From the NCBI GenBank assembly GCA_944472135.2, contig OX235263.1:83856721-83920720 (forward strand): a DNA stretch of 64,000 bases. The letters run 5' to 3'. Positions 42,590 through 57,500 of the stretch are shown piece by piece. Numbering within the stretch: position 1 is the first letter of the stretch; every line of letters starts with the position of its first letter. Made by a program: the position numbers and the translations under genes. This stretch comes from Trichobilharzia regenti (Eukaryota > Platyhelminthes > Trematoda > Strigeidida > Schistosomatidae). The notes below the pieces were generated by a model. The model was not told where the DNA came from. It did not search any database and worked only from the letters and a program-made list of their open reading frames with translations.

Positions 42590-45500
42590 CTATAAAGTAG
42601 AAGGATTCAGTGAGAGATTGTAAAAAATTTACATGACTAACAACGTTTGTCATAGTAGAAATTAGACTAGTTTCTAGAATACAATACCCTCGAACTTGCT
42701 GACATCTTTTTAAGTACTTTGGAACTAGACATATAACAGTTCTGATGTAAACATGACTAATCGTCAGAGCTTCTTGGTGTAGTACACATGTTTATATAAT
42801 GGACTGAACAATTGGGTTGCACCATTAAGGTGCGAAAACATGGAGAAGAGGGTATTCAACTGACGAGTCCGACAGAAATTTAAGGATTTACAAAATACTG
42901 TTTTTTTCCACAGCTGTAATCTTGCATTTAACCAAGCGCAACAAGTACGGACTTGTAAGAATTATTCACTTGCTTGGACTCTAATAATAGTAATGAAAAT
43001 AATAATAATAATAACGGTGGCACTAGACTAAAGCGGCCCGAAACGAAACTACTTAATAAAGACCTTGACAAATCTTCATGGGCCAATCAGATACGTTTGC
43101 AGTAGAGGTGCGTAATTTAAAAAGTTTAAACAAAAGTAAAGCAATATAAAAAGTAGTTACATGGAATAAGGTCCTTATATATGTTTCAAGGACACCTCCC
43201 AATTTTTCATAGGATTCCTCATAGTTAGGTTAAGCCAATTTTTGTGTATACATTCGTCGAGGTAATTGCAAATCATTGTGTTTCTTGATTCATTCGCCTC
43301 TCTGATCCTTCTTTTAAAGTGATTCTAGAAACTTTCGAAAGAACTTGTGTGAGTCCCATCGAAAGGATTAACAAAATTGTCCGTATCACTTACCAGATTG
43401 TGAATGTAGTCCAGAGATGATACTTGCCTACACGTTTTCTTCCTTCCAATGAGCCTGTTGCCTAAGTAGTACTTACATATTAGATTTAAAAGAAGTTTGC
43501 TACGTAATTCGTGTACAGCGCCCATAATTGCCTTTAAATACTACGGAGTCATTTGACTAGTTGCTCAAGGTCATTAATCCGTTCATTAGTTGGTTTCGTT
43601 TAGAGTTACCATAATAATATTCCAATAAAATTCAATAAAACTAAAAAACGACTGTTATCCAAAAATGTCATCTTATTACAATATTAGCTGCTGAAATTGC
43701 CGTACATTAACACTGCAAGTAATGAGGTGAAACCTTCACTTCGGTCTCAACACATAGATTATCAACAATATTTGATTTAAGCTACCGTTAATACTATGGT
43801 GTATTCTTGAAGAACTGTTTTACTCTACTTGCCAAGATTATTTAAACAAGCTATGTATCAATACGATGCAATGTCTATGATTATACCAGCAGTTAGTGTC
43901 GATCAGCCACCTAGATGAATGCATCGTCAAATATTATGAACATTTAATGACTAGTTCCATATAAGTTTATTGGAAAAATGACAATTAATATCCAGTATCT
44001 ATATAAGACTTATTTCTGTCAAATGAAAAGTATTCTTGAATTTATTTTGAGAATTATCGCCTTCTAATAACAAAAATATCTAAGTGATTTTAGATAACAT
44101 TGCAAATAGCGTGATGTGGTGAAATCGTTCATTGTGGAATTCTGAGTAATTATTGTACATTTACACAAGTTGTTGACCAGGTTTCACGTTCCATTCGCTC
44201 GCCCGACAACTGCTGCCATCTCGTGGTGGTTGGGCTTGAATACCGCTTTGACCCAACAACCTACACTGGCTGGGACTCATGTTCCTACCATCCCAGGAAG
44301 GTCGTTCAGATGGTGGTTAAACTAAAAGTAGTTACTATGGGCTCCAGAACCAAATCGGATCAGACGGCGTATGAACCTGTATTGGACACTGGCAACCATG
44401 GGGACGGAGCTCCTGAAGCTGCTCCGCTGTCTCTCAGATTACACTCCAAGTTAAAGGCTAGGGGTATGGTCCTTTAGAACCTCCTGCTTTGGTCTGAACG
44501 CCCAGGCAGTATCTCAGCCCTCACAAAATCAATGAAATGAAACAGAGAACTATCAGAGAAATTAATCGCACGCTCTCTACAATACTCTCGAGCACTAATG
44601 ATATTTCAAGTGATGCATTTCTTTTTGATCTTATTTTTATACAAAAGCTTTTGTGCTTTACTCTTGTTATCCTTGGCGTCTTCATTTCCGTCACTCCTCC
44701 ACCTTTGTCCCAATTCTCAAACCATCTGTGCTGTTTCGAAATATCAGTCAACAACCTTCAAAATGGTGGTCCCCATTGCAACATCTAACACAAGTATCCT
44801 ACATTCGAGGTGTCCACCTAAAATGTTCGGACGCTGATGCAAATCGGATAACAGACAGGTTTGGCAAGAGCATTGTGAAGCCTAGCTATCGATGTCTACT
44901 GCATTTCGGAGACCCGCATTGAAGTGCTTCAACTATCTTCTCCAGCTGAAAGTTTGAATAGTATGTACCACCTGCGCTTATCCGAGAACCCTGTGGCGTC
45001 GGCATCCGGCGTGACTGGTGTCGGTGTCACACTAAGTGTTAGAGCCCAAGCTGCATTACTCGACTGGACTCCCCAGGCTTCCGTAAAAAACTCTGTTCAC
45101 TAGCCCTGGGACGGATGAAGAAAGCGGAGAGGTAGTCAGCCATGACATGGCGTCGTGGGATGAAGGACTCTTGTGTTGGAAAGGTTATCGGATATGGCCA
45201 AGAGTCTCAATGAATGGCGAACGTGCTGCAATTCCCTTCTTTTCCGATGATAATTGACGACTGCTGTTTGAACTTGTTATATATGATTGCTTTCCTCACA
45301 GATGAAGTACTTTATCAATTCTCTACCTATATTTTTACTTTTAATCTCCAATGTTGTTTTATTATTGTGTGGCACGTCTTCTTGGTGCCATATTGTATCA
45401 AGTTATTTTGTTTAAGTAAATAAATAACCCATGTGGTGAGTGAATAAGATCTACCTAGCCACTGTGATATGATATCACCGTAGACTTTTATTGTGGAACA

Positions 45501-48500
45501 TTTTATATCACTACAAAATGCATCATTCTGTTGGTCACTGCAAAAATCTGTTGCAAAAGTTAAAATGTTTTAGGATACAGGTTGGAAAGTAGTACATCCA
45601 CGTGTTACAGGAGAAAATAATAATAATCAGAATAACGAGACATCTGAACAATTAAGTCAGCTAACAATATGTTAGCTGTGACTAGCAAACAAAAAGAAAA
45701 AAACTATAACTTACTACAATTTTAGATGGATCAACTTCCCGTGTAGAAGAATCATCAAAGTAGTACCATCGATTGACATGAGCATTTAAAGCGAACGCTG
45801 TGTAATGACCACCACCCAAATATCCCATATGATTGCTCACAGCTACTAAGTCATATATGAATTTATCGTTAGACTGTTTCTCGAGTACTTGTGACGTCAA
45901 ATCCAATCCCCTATTAAAAGTGTTCATTGGCGAGGGGAGGAAGAGGAGAAAAGGGAAAATTATAATTAGCGAGAGATGAATATTAAAAAAGGAGGATCCT
46001 TAAGCAAACAATGGTGAAACTATGAAAACTGTGTTAAGAACAACCCAAATGTTCTGCTCACACAAAATCATAAATTCAAATATTGATGACAAATAGTAGC
46101 TTCTGTAATTCAGGACCAGAGTCAGACAGAGTATGACGATGAAGATCAAGAAGTAATAATAGTAACTATCATTATTACTATTTTCAAGTCACTTCAGGAC
46201 ATTATTTACTTAGAGTTCTAATATGAAATGTCAAGAATGACACCATTTGCGTAATACCATTTAAAAAAGCAGTGTATACAAACCATTGAAATAGAATTAC
46301 ATAAAACATACACAGACATGAAAAATGGCAGTGTGAAAAATTTATGTGCTAACTAGACCAAAACAATACAACATTGGTACTTATTAAGCAAAGTAGACTC
46401 ACTGTCAACAAAGAAATCAGCCTCAGAAGATTGTATTATTATGCTTAACAGTCCCTAATACTGAATATAAAGCTACAGACTGCCAGTGATTTTGCACAGA
46501 TGAGGCTCAATGTCTTAAGAACCGGATTTTTAGCCGTTGGGTTACAGGTTCGAGTCCCGCCTTAGTTACTTCGTCGTGGGCCTTGGATAATATGACAAAC
46601 ATGTCTCAGCCTGCTAATTGAAAGATATGTTCCGAGGAACTGGGCTTAAACATATCAGTGATTTCTGATCAAACATCGGTGATATCTTTTGAAGCCATAC
46701 GGTATTCCAAGTAAAAAGTAGGGAAGGTTGGAGAAACTACAAGTGTACTTAAATATAACAAAGAGCGAATCTCGATGATTGAGATAAGCGATACGGAGGA
46801 TCAAGCGAGTGCCTTTTACTCCCTAGTTGGCATCGACCAGCGATATCTACTTCTCTATCAATGATTATAGGTCGCTGCAAGCATAAACTTGATGCAAAAG
46901 ACATGAAAACATCGAACACCCAGAAAAATGAAAATTTGAGAGGAATTCTGGCAACTTGACACTTATATGACTAACTGACTTACCAAACTGATATGTATCC
47001 ACATATATATATTTATGTGTGTGTGTGTATGTTGGTCTCTCTGATTGCTCTCTTAGTCTGTGACCATTTTCACTTGTATGAACCTGTCTCCTTTAACAAT
47101 GTATATTCCCCTTATATTATATATAATATGAGTGTTTGTTGATAGTCCGTTGCTTGGTGACATATATCCATATATGGTTGTTGTTGACATGTCTGCTATA
47201 TTTCGCTATGTATATATGGATCGATACTTCATTATAATTAGCCATTCATGTTAAGACTGTCTATTGATTTGTTCACACACTTGTCTGGACATTCATATAT
47301 ATTTCGCTCTCACAATCTTGTGTGACTCCTTTGGTGTGATACCACTTATTGCTTCTCCTGGTGTTTTGGCAAATAGAAGTATCATCGCAAACCTAGTGGT
47401 CTTCTGATTTCCGCCTTCTTGCGTCAGGACTATTAAATTCTCGACCAGTCCATAACAATAATTTAGCGACGAGTACATAACACAAACCAAGAACTATGCA
47501 CACAAATTTTATTTATTTTAAGTTGCAGCCCATCGGAAAAAAGTATAAAAAAGTGGAGAGAAGAAATGCAATGAAACTACAAGAAACACAGATTTACAGG
47601 AGAGAGAATAATTCGATGAAGATTAGTGAGGATACAACCAGAAAGCTAGAGGTTCAAATACATCCCTACACAATGAGGTTTGGACAGCGCCGGGCAGTAT
47701 AAACTAACGCTTATTGTTTAACAAGTCGTTAATTTATACTCCCAAAAATGGCATGCTTTCTAGTGTCACAAGTGTTAATGAAAGCTGCTTCCCTGGCGTC
47801 AGTACAAACGACCTTCTAAATTGTCTCTAGTCTCTGAATCCTTCTCGTAGTCTAGGACGAGATGGTTTGCATAACGTTATTCCCAAAAAATGTGAAGACA
47901 TCCTGCATTGTCCTCTCATGGACATATTTAATGAATCTTTTACCAGAAATGTCGTGCCAGCCATTTGGAAGGACATTAAAATTGTGCCAATACCTAAATC
48001 ATCTACTGGAACATCTGTTAAAATTAGAACTATTGCTAAAACTATGGAAAAGTTGTTCTTGCTTAATGTTGAACCTTCACTTAAAGCCCTTATCTATTCC
48101 AAACAATTTGCTTACAAACATAGTGAAAATACTTCAGATGCAGCCGCAGTTTCACATGATAACATCATTTCCAGTTTAGACAAGGGGGCTAAATCTGTTC
48201 GCTGCGCCTTCCTAGATTACACATCTGCTTTCGACTCAGTAACTAGGGATATTTTATTAAACAAGCCTGCTGAAACTCAAACTGACTTTTGGGTTGTCAA
48301 CTGGCAGTATTCTTATTTCTCAGGAGGAAAGCAGTACACTGTATGTCAGGGGGAGTCGTCCACTTCATTGCTTACTGAGGCTGGTGTCCCTCAAGAAACT
48401 GTCCTTACTCCTTTTCTCTTTTCTTCCTTCTTTCATAACTTGCCTCACTCTGATGATGAAATGAATCTTGTCAAGTATACGGACGATCTAAATATTTCAA

Positions 48501-51500
48501 TGTCTGTTAACTTCCAGCTAGACTGTGCTAAGATGAGCAGCTTTCTATCAGGAGTCAGTAAATGGTCTTCGCCTAATGGCCTTAAACTAAATCCTTGTAA
48601 ATGTCAAACTGTTGATTTCAGTTCCCGATGTAAAAGAAAGTTTTAGTTCCTATGACTACGGCGAAATCGATAATATTAATGTAGAAATCAAGTCTGAAGT
48701 TAAGTACCTCAGATTAATTCTTTCTTATCATCTATCCTGGTATTCCAACATCTTAGCGATTTTTAAAAGAAAATTTTGTCTGACTTTTTACATTAAGAAG
48801 TTAAGGCACTCGGGTATATCTCAACGCCTCCTCTTACAGTTTGTCAATTCATGCATTTCACCTGTTCTTTTCTTCTGTTCACCTTTATTATTTCTTGCGT
48901 TGCTTCAAAAAGGACTATGTCAAACTGTGTAGGACTCTAGAGACTGTCAGTAGGGCGAGTGGTAGTTACCCTTTGGACCATATAGTTGACATCGCCATTG
49001 ATAGGCACTTGATCTCACGCAACAAATTTGCTATAGGGATTTTGTCAGACTGTAAATATTCACTTTACCCGCGGCTTTCACCTTGTCTCCTCAGGTAAAA
49101 CAAGAAGTTATTTCACGGATTTATGCGCTTACATCCAGGCCCAAAAATTCCACGATACCATATTTGGCGGCACGTATTTTATGTGGTGAAAATAGTGTCA
49201 GGGACGAACTAACTAACCTTCTTTCCACCAGTAAACAAACAATTTTCTTCGTCCTTATCCCACCAAGCTTGACTGTTTTTATTGTTCTTATATTTACAAT
49301 CCTCTCACATTTTTATTTTCTCATAAGTGTAAACATCATCTAAGATCTGTGATAACTGTTTTTTCTTGTTTTTTCCTTCACCATGCTATATCAAGAGAAC
49401 ATTAGATTCAATACTCTATAACATGCTAAAATTTCCGTTCTCTATCGTTAATACTATTTGAAACGAACTCACTGTTGTTATTATTATTAGAGTTATTATT
49501 CGCATTTTATAATTTGCACACTTTTGACTTTATTCCTACTGTAAACGTGGACGAATTCCTGGGCTGAATTGCATACATTGAGTAAATGAGACGCAATATT
49601 GTGAAAAATGCTGAGAATTCCATTCTTTATTATGAGTACTGTTTTTGGAATAAAGCAGATTATTATTATCATTAAAAAAAATTATACCAAAGTTATCTGA
49701 AAACATGAAAACAGATATACCCCTGATTTTTCAGCTAGAATTAATTTTATCATCTGAATAATTTAAGTCAAACGTGTTATTAAGCTTCTTATAGTCTGTA
49801 GCACTACTGACTATTCACAGAAATATATCAAGAATGTGGATTGAAAAATGACACGAAAAAGTCTACTTACGTTAGTGGAAACTCCAACAACGTATCAATT
49901 TTATCATGAAATCGCAAGTGGGATCGGAAACGTTTCAATTGCACCACTAAAACATCTGGAAGCTTCCACAGATCAAATTTCTTCGTAGCAGGCTTCTCAG
50001 CTTTGCAACGATTACAATACCATAAATCTCTAGAGCCCAACTGTTCTACATCAGTAAAGCGTTCAAAGCAATCTGAAAGTTTCAATGTTTGGTTTACTCG
50101 AGTAATAGGATGGTGCTGTGTACGATTTCGAATATCATTGAGTTGTTGTCGTATTTCTAGACCTTGCAAGTTCATTATGATACTGTAATAATTATCAGAA
50201 CCTACAAAAAAAGGAAGAAATATGTCAAAGATTGCTGTTTCATAAATTCTAAAAATAACAATACAAATCTAATTTGACCAGTAGATGAAATTAGTAATTA
50301 ATTGCTGGCTAAAGGGGATGTATACATGCAATTTTTTGTGCAGAGTATTCAAACTAACGATTAAAGCAAATTATCCTCAGATAACTGTTACACTGTAGTT
50401 AATGTCAGCAATGTTTATCACGAAAAAGAGTCATGTGTTACAGTTAATCTAAAGCATAGCTACGATTGGCTAATCTCTGAGGTCACGTGATCCGTTTTTA
50501 AACACAATAACATCCTTACATCAATACACCTGGCAATGTTGATGGTGAAAAAAAAATTCACACCGCGGATGATTTGTTTGGACTTGGTTTTCTGTTAGAA
50601 ACAACTTGAGCATGGTTTCACTATAAAATATCAGTTTATGGAATAAGGTGGTCTGTTGTCCATTGATATTTGTAGGTAATTGATTGATTTGAAGTGGTAA
50701 TTAACGTGCTCGGTTGATAATTTAAGTGGTTCTCAGCTATGACTGTATCCAGTCCTGCTTTGTTTCCAATGTCACACTAACTTGACGTCAGTTTGTGACA
50801 AAACATATACTGCGGTTACTTAATAAATATCGATTAACAACATTTTTATGAAGTTTGTATTACTTTAAGCAACATACATAACTATGAACGACGGGAACTT
50901 ATTCATAGTACTGACTTCCTGTTAACAAGTAAAAATATACTTACATGGAAGGGATATTAAACCGTTGTCTGACTCAGATAGCCAATCATGTCCACGAGAA
51001 TCTTTTAGACATAAACGTCCTTTAAGGCATGTAGACAGATTATCTAGAACACGTTCGCTGATTTCCTCTGACTCTTCACAGGGATTAAATGATTTTGTAG
51101 ATGTCGGATTTAACTGGGAATTGTGATGAATGCTGGTCAAAGAGCCTGAAGCACCACCACCTGGATCTCCAGAATTTCGATCATCCAGCTGTGTTAATTC
51201 ACCAGGTGAATATTCAGTTTTCTTACAGTCTACACCAATAGCATTTAGACGGTCAACTATATATTTGATGAGTAAATCTTCGGAAACAGTAATTGTCATT
51301 CCTGTAATATTATCATTGATTGGTACACTAATGTAGAATGTTAAGTTGACACCTTGTCCAATGCTGAAATAAGATGAAATAACGAATGTTCCTTTATCAT
51401 AAATAAATAATAAAATTATTCGTGTGAAAATATCAACAGAAAAATATTATCTTTTTAAAATAAATTAACTTCATTTGTACAGCAATACACGATCTCTTTG

Positions 51501-54500
51501 ATAATAAAAAGTTTAACTTAGTATGGAACATCTGTTAATGATTTAATATACACTCAGTAAAGCAAAATTCAATTCAAAAGCTTCAGGTATACGTCTTAAT
51601 TAAAAGTTTACACAGTATTTACAGACACTTCACACAATGAAAATCCATAGGCCTATCAATCTACAGAAAGAATGAGAAACTGTGGAAAGTGATATGTTGT
51701 GTGTTAGAAGCGCTAATAGCTGTTCCTTTTTTGTTCAAGAGGTGGAACTGTTAATCCTAAGCCTAACCTTCCCTCTTTTTCTGACTTAATACCCGTTAGA
51801 CGAGGTTTACGAGTGCGTTGGTCAGGAATAGAATCCGGACCACTTGCGTGGTTGATGAGCATTCTACAATTTAACCATCATCGTACTCACTGAAATTCTA
51901 CTATCATCTTGATAACTTTTGTGCATTTTACCACAGACAAGATAAACATTAATGCTTTAATTTTGTAATTACTCAACTAATATATACATGTATTTCCTTT
52001 AACGGTGTTCCATACAACAAACCTTAATCCACCACCCATATTAAAAGGCCTATATATCAACAATGACTGAATATTGAGGTCAAGTAAAACCAATCAAAGC
52101 GAGATTCAGACGTCTCAACAAGTGAATGCCTAGCATTTTTAGACATACTTTCCAATAAATAGTTACTTTTGGATGATACTGAAGAAGCAGAGAAGACAGG
52201 ACTACAGGTGAACATAGAGAAAACGGAGGTGATGAAGATAACCAACCAACCAACAGCAACAACAACCAGCAAGAATCACCATCAACGCGAGAGATCTGAC
52301 AGAGGTTACTCCCTGCCGTCACTCATCTGGCTAGGAAGCACGGTCCCAACCACAGGTCAGCAGATCGGATGAAGATGTCAAAGTCAGAAAGCCAGAATCG
52401 GAATGGCAAGATACGCTTTCATCAACCTGAAACCAGTGTAGATATCTTCTACGCTCACTCAGACAGCATAAACAGCAAAATTCTGATTCTGTTCAACACA
52501 AATGTCAAGTCAGCCCTTCTCTACAGGTCGCAAACTTGCACTGCGTGTCAACGGAAACGACTTTCAACAAGCCACTGAAGACTTTTATCAACAGCTACTC
52601 ACTTTGCTGGCCGACCGGTTGGCCAGAATCAATTAACAACAAGGAACTCTGGTCGGGAGGGAACCAACAGACGAGAGGCAATTGCTTAACAAATATGTAG
52701 GAGAAAAAGGAGATGGATCGGGTAGCATGACATCGCGTGCATTGCAGGCCATCGCTGTAGTTGAGTCCTAATAGTGGAATGGGGAGCGACGAGTGGATCG
52801 TCGGTGCGAGGGAAACATGGAGGAGGTCGTGTGTTGGGCAGGAGGAGGAGATGAGGGGTTATGGGCAATCGAGGGGTCAGCCAGAGGAAGAGAACAACAT
52901 AAAATAGAAAAAGGAGGAGATGTGGTGTTGAAGCCCTATGTTCAAGTCCAAACACAAAGGAATAATAATTATTATTTGGATGATAATTTTTAACTCAGTA
53001 TGAGTACGTATACTCGTGCACACCAATATAGTTGGTATTAGTTATTTTCTAATACGCTCCATAAAGAAGACACTCGGTTACTAATGAGAAAGGGAGTGAA
53101 GGTTTTCACGACAACCAAATTCCGCCTACACAGTTCACCTCAAAATGTCATGTCGCTTATTTTTAAGTCGCTCACACACACACACTCATAGAATTAAATG
53201 TGTAACATTTGAAAAGTGTAGGTACTACTAGTTTAAAAAATGATGCTGATAAAGAAATTTCACACTAACCAATAGCAAACAGCAATTCATAATATAACAT
53301 TATCACACACACACACACACATTGAGGAGAGGATAGATAATTAAGGTATCATCAGATGATTTTTTTTATCATCATACCACCTTATTACACAAATTTATTT
53401 AAACCTTTTTACACAGAGGTTCTAGAGACCGAGGAATAATCACTCATTAGTATTTCACACAGTATAACAGCTTTTCATACACCACACATCAAAGCAGAAT
53501 GCTTTTTGGAGGACACTCATCCTAAAACTTCACTTACCTATCATTTATCCAGTGGACAGGTATGGGAAAGCCTTCAGTCAACTCGTAGGCGAATGAAGGC
53601 GAATATCTTGAACGATCAAAAGATTTGTTTGGTATGTAGTACTTGAAAAATAAAAAGGTGAAGTATTACGAAGGAAATGGGTTCAATAACATTAATTATT
53701 AGCGGGAAAATAGAATAAACTTACTGGATTAGTTTTCGTTAACAAATCAAGTTCTCTGTTAAGCTGTCTAAATACATTCCTACCTAAAAGTTATGCGTTT
53801 TAGTGTTATCTTATGACAATGAAATCACTGATCAGAACAAGTCAAGTTAGAGAAAATTTCTGTCCTGCTGGAAGAAACCGGTAAAGCAACTTTTGTCGGG
53901 AAAATTGAATACCAAAGATTTACAATAACAAGGTTTACTTCAAAAGAAACTACAAGGAAGTTTACAAATTCACCTATGAACCCTATATATATATATATAT
54001 AGGATTCCATTCTTTATAAGTCTGATATCCTTAACTTCAGTTTTATATAGAAAACAGTTTCATTAATCTTTTCTTATTTTAACTGCAGTGTGAGATATTT
54101 TAAAAATGTAAATATTTCTTCGCTCAATCTTTCTGTTTTCTTAATGTCTAAATGGGAATTTTTTCTATATTAAAATAATTCTCTTTTAGATCATGAATTT
54201 TATAGGAATTCATATTAATTTGACTGTAGATTTAAAGCAGGACTCCTGAGTTGAATACTCATGTATACTATGAGAAATACAGAATACAAGATTGATGTTA
54301 AACCAGGTGTCTTTCAAAGTCATCTACCGCATACCAACTGATCTTTTTTTCTTTCCTTCACATTCCCCAGTGAAACATAGGGCTTCAAGCTAGTGGCTTG
54401 AAGTTTCTTTAGCAGTGTTTGTTTTACAGGATAGGGTTGGTAGCCCGATGCCAGCATTATTTCTGGCTTACCGAGGTAGGGGAGTGCGTCAGCCGGGGGT

Positions 54501-57500
54501 TAAACCCCGGACCATATGCATGGTCGGCGAGAGTCCTAACCGCTATGCCACCTTAAGAATTCGTCTATTACATATTGTTGAGACTGGTTGTTGGAATTTA
54601 AATTAAGTGAATATCCCGAACAAACACTAATTCAACTTAGCTCTTTTGAACTTAAATGAATTATCTGTATAGAACTTAGCATAAAAATGAATCAGTTCAA
54701 GTCGCCATAACACAATGGAAATGAATTTTTGATTGGCTTGTATGCGCACAACAGTTACCAACTTTAACTACAGATTACTACTGATGCGTATATTATATCA
54801 ACCATCGGCAAACTCAGTTACTGTTCATAATTTTAAACTCATGCGCATCTGCTACTTCCATTTTCGACCTCTTGTTAGATGTTCACAGGTTCAAACTATG
54901 CCTAGTCTGAATGGTCAAGAAATATGAACATATCTCAGACACAATGGTATTGGCCGTTGCTCTAGGAACTTGATTTTTCGTGCTCGAGAACATATTCCAC
55001 TATGGCTAAGTAAAGGTGTAGGTAAGACCATTAACAGTTCGATACTGGACCATCTGCTGCAAACCGGCCACAAAGCCAGCGTGGAAGAATCCCTCTCTAT
55101 AATCTAACGGGTGCCTAATAAATTGCCAAAATCATCGAAGCACCAAATACTTCAAACAGCAGAGGCTATTGCAATTCGCCTCAAACAACCAGTGCTCTGT
55201 GTTCAAAATAAACAAGTTCACCCCCTGCTACTATCCTGGCCTTCAGTAGAAACTATAAATTCATGAATCTGTAATATTATCTTTCCTAATTCTTCTGACA
55301 TTCATCTTATTTTATGTTGATGTTATTGAGCTGTAATCTATCAATATTATTGATTCGATGTTATTTAAACAACACTAATGTTGTTCATAACACTAATTCA
55401 TTCATTCACTATAATGTATATATAACCGTAGAACCTGATGATGAATTTATCGAAAAGAGTACTCTTTGTTCAGTATCCATTCTTTTGGAAATTTTATTGG
55501 GTATTCTTAATCAGTTACAATGGTATGATTCAATGTTGAATGCTTAAAAGTGTAAATGACTGCATGGCATTATATATACATATAACCACTTTATCAGCTC
55601 AAACTGTTTACCTCTAACTAACACTCACACTTACTTGTTATTCTGTCAGATGTAATTCAGGAGGAAATTTTCGCTTACTAATTTACTCTGTAAAACCAAA
55701 TAAAAGTTATTAGCTTTTCTGTACATTTTTTACGAACCGCCTACATTTGGAATCGCTGTTATTATTTTTACAGAAAAGTGGTTATTTTAGAGCGATAGGC
55801 TACCACTTATGCTCCACTTAGTTTTTTCTGACAAACAAAATTCAGAAATTAAACAGCTGCTAATGCTGCAGTTATGTCCTGATGAGGTAATCGCGATCCT
55901 TTGATGAATTTTTAAAACTAACAGCCAGCTGATAGTGACGAAAAATGTATTCACTCGCTGTGAAGGTGAAATGAATTGTTATTACATCAGAAAATGTCTT
56001 CCTTTGGCAACAAAATTGCCATTCACTACACTAGAGTATAGTTGCAGAGTGAGTTACTATCATTCAAGATTAGACCAATTTCACCTACTAGACGACAACA
56101 CACTGGAGTCCCTCAGTAGGATACGAAACATAAGAACCCCTTAAATGTCTGAATAGAAGAACAGAGTACTGTTTGAATCCAAAACAACTAGTTTTCCGTT
56201 TAAAAAAGAGTGGAAAACTGAAAGGTACAATTAAGATACTGTAAACATTTTACCTGACAGCCTGGATGTAGTGGACGTTCTTGTTCAAGAGCTTCTGTTA
56301 TATTCTGAGCACAAGGTATAGTCGGAACTGTCAGTTCTACTAAAGTGAGTTGACGTTTGTTAGATACCCATGGCCAGATATAAACACGTACTGTATATCT
56401 GCATATTTCTTGTATAGGCAGAATTAATGATGCAAATGGATCAAATGTGACCGACTTTCTTTGACAAGTAGGACAAATTACAGTAGACTTCAGTTGTCCG
56501 TGGAATAGATCTACAATGATCGAGTCATTTCGTGACTTGTAGTATTGCCAAGCTTCATTTGCTACTTCCTTAATTAAGCAACAAAGATGAAGGGAATAAG
56601 GATATAAAAATGAAATGAAATTTTTCATTTAATATAAAAATGAATACACAAAAATAAAAAAATATTTCTAGAACTGACCTTTTATCTCTAATGAAGATGA
56701 GAGACTCGTCTACAAAGCGTTCATTTGAATATATGTTTAACTGATACAATGCAACTACCTACCTACGTAGTAAACAGTAGGGATGTGGACATTTGATATA
56801 GTAATTCGCCGTTCATGTAATGGAATACGACTATACGTCCATTTGTACATAAAGTTTAGAGTGTTATAGCCTTATGGATGACGATGATATGACGACCCAG
56901 CTCTTAGTACTGTGTGTAAATTACTACTCTTACTAGTGTATTGGTGACGCAGTTAGGACGCTCGCCAACCAAGCACATGGTCCTGGACCCAATCGCCGGT
57001 CGACGCACACCTGACAGCAGTGGTCAGCCTGCTTAATTTGGACTACCAATATCACATGCTGAAAATTCTATAGTTGTACCAAAATACTGTGTGAAATCTG
57101 TCTAATAAATGAACGTTGTCTCAGTCGGATATCGGACAGAGGAAAAACCCAGAATTCTTGAGAACTTTTAGAAGCCTGGTATTCCAGTGAATCGTCAGTC
57201 AATAGACTCATCGAGATAGACAAAATTTACCAACCGATAAGAAGGAAATCTCACACACAAAGGGTAAAGCTTCAGGTCACGGAAACAATCAGTACCAATA
57301 CAAGTAACTAGAGGATGCGAAAATCCACAAAAACAAACAATCCTCCTCAAAGTCACCAGGGGAGATGACCTATAAACTCATGGAGAAATCTAAAAGCTCA
57401 CTTCAAATTGAAGTATGCGCTGAAGATGTTGCTTAGTAGGGCAATGGAAGCTTCGCAAATAAACCATCCAACTCAACTACACCAAAATAGATATAATCAA

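Larger units (their letters stand above)
53642..56253 (-). other. USP intron, 2.6 kb, with SINE and Penelope-like remnants
   Basis: Contains (AT)n at 53,984-54,001, a SINE at 54,430-54,553 and a Penelope-like fragment at 54,945-55,260. A small exon may also be hidden here (see findings). Confidence 0.5.

Noticed and set aside
42850..42900. CTGACGAGTC...GAAA word resembling a hammerhead ribozyme core
   Set aside because: The GTC-C-GAC stem would have a one-base loop and an extra A precedes GAAA. No stems I or III could be drawn around it.
55800..55990. Minus-strand open segments near 55.8-55.98 kb as an extra USP exon
   Set aside because: An acceptor-like site exists, but the frame with faint USP resemblance does not fit the required phase 0, and the other open frame has no homology or donor.
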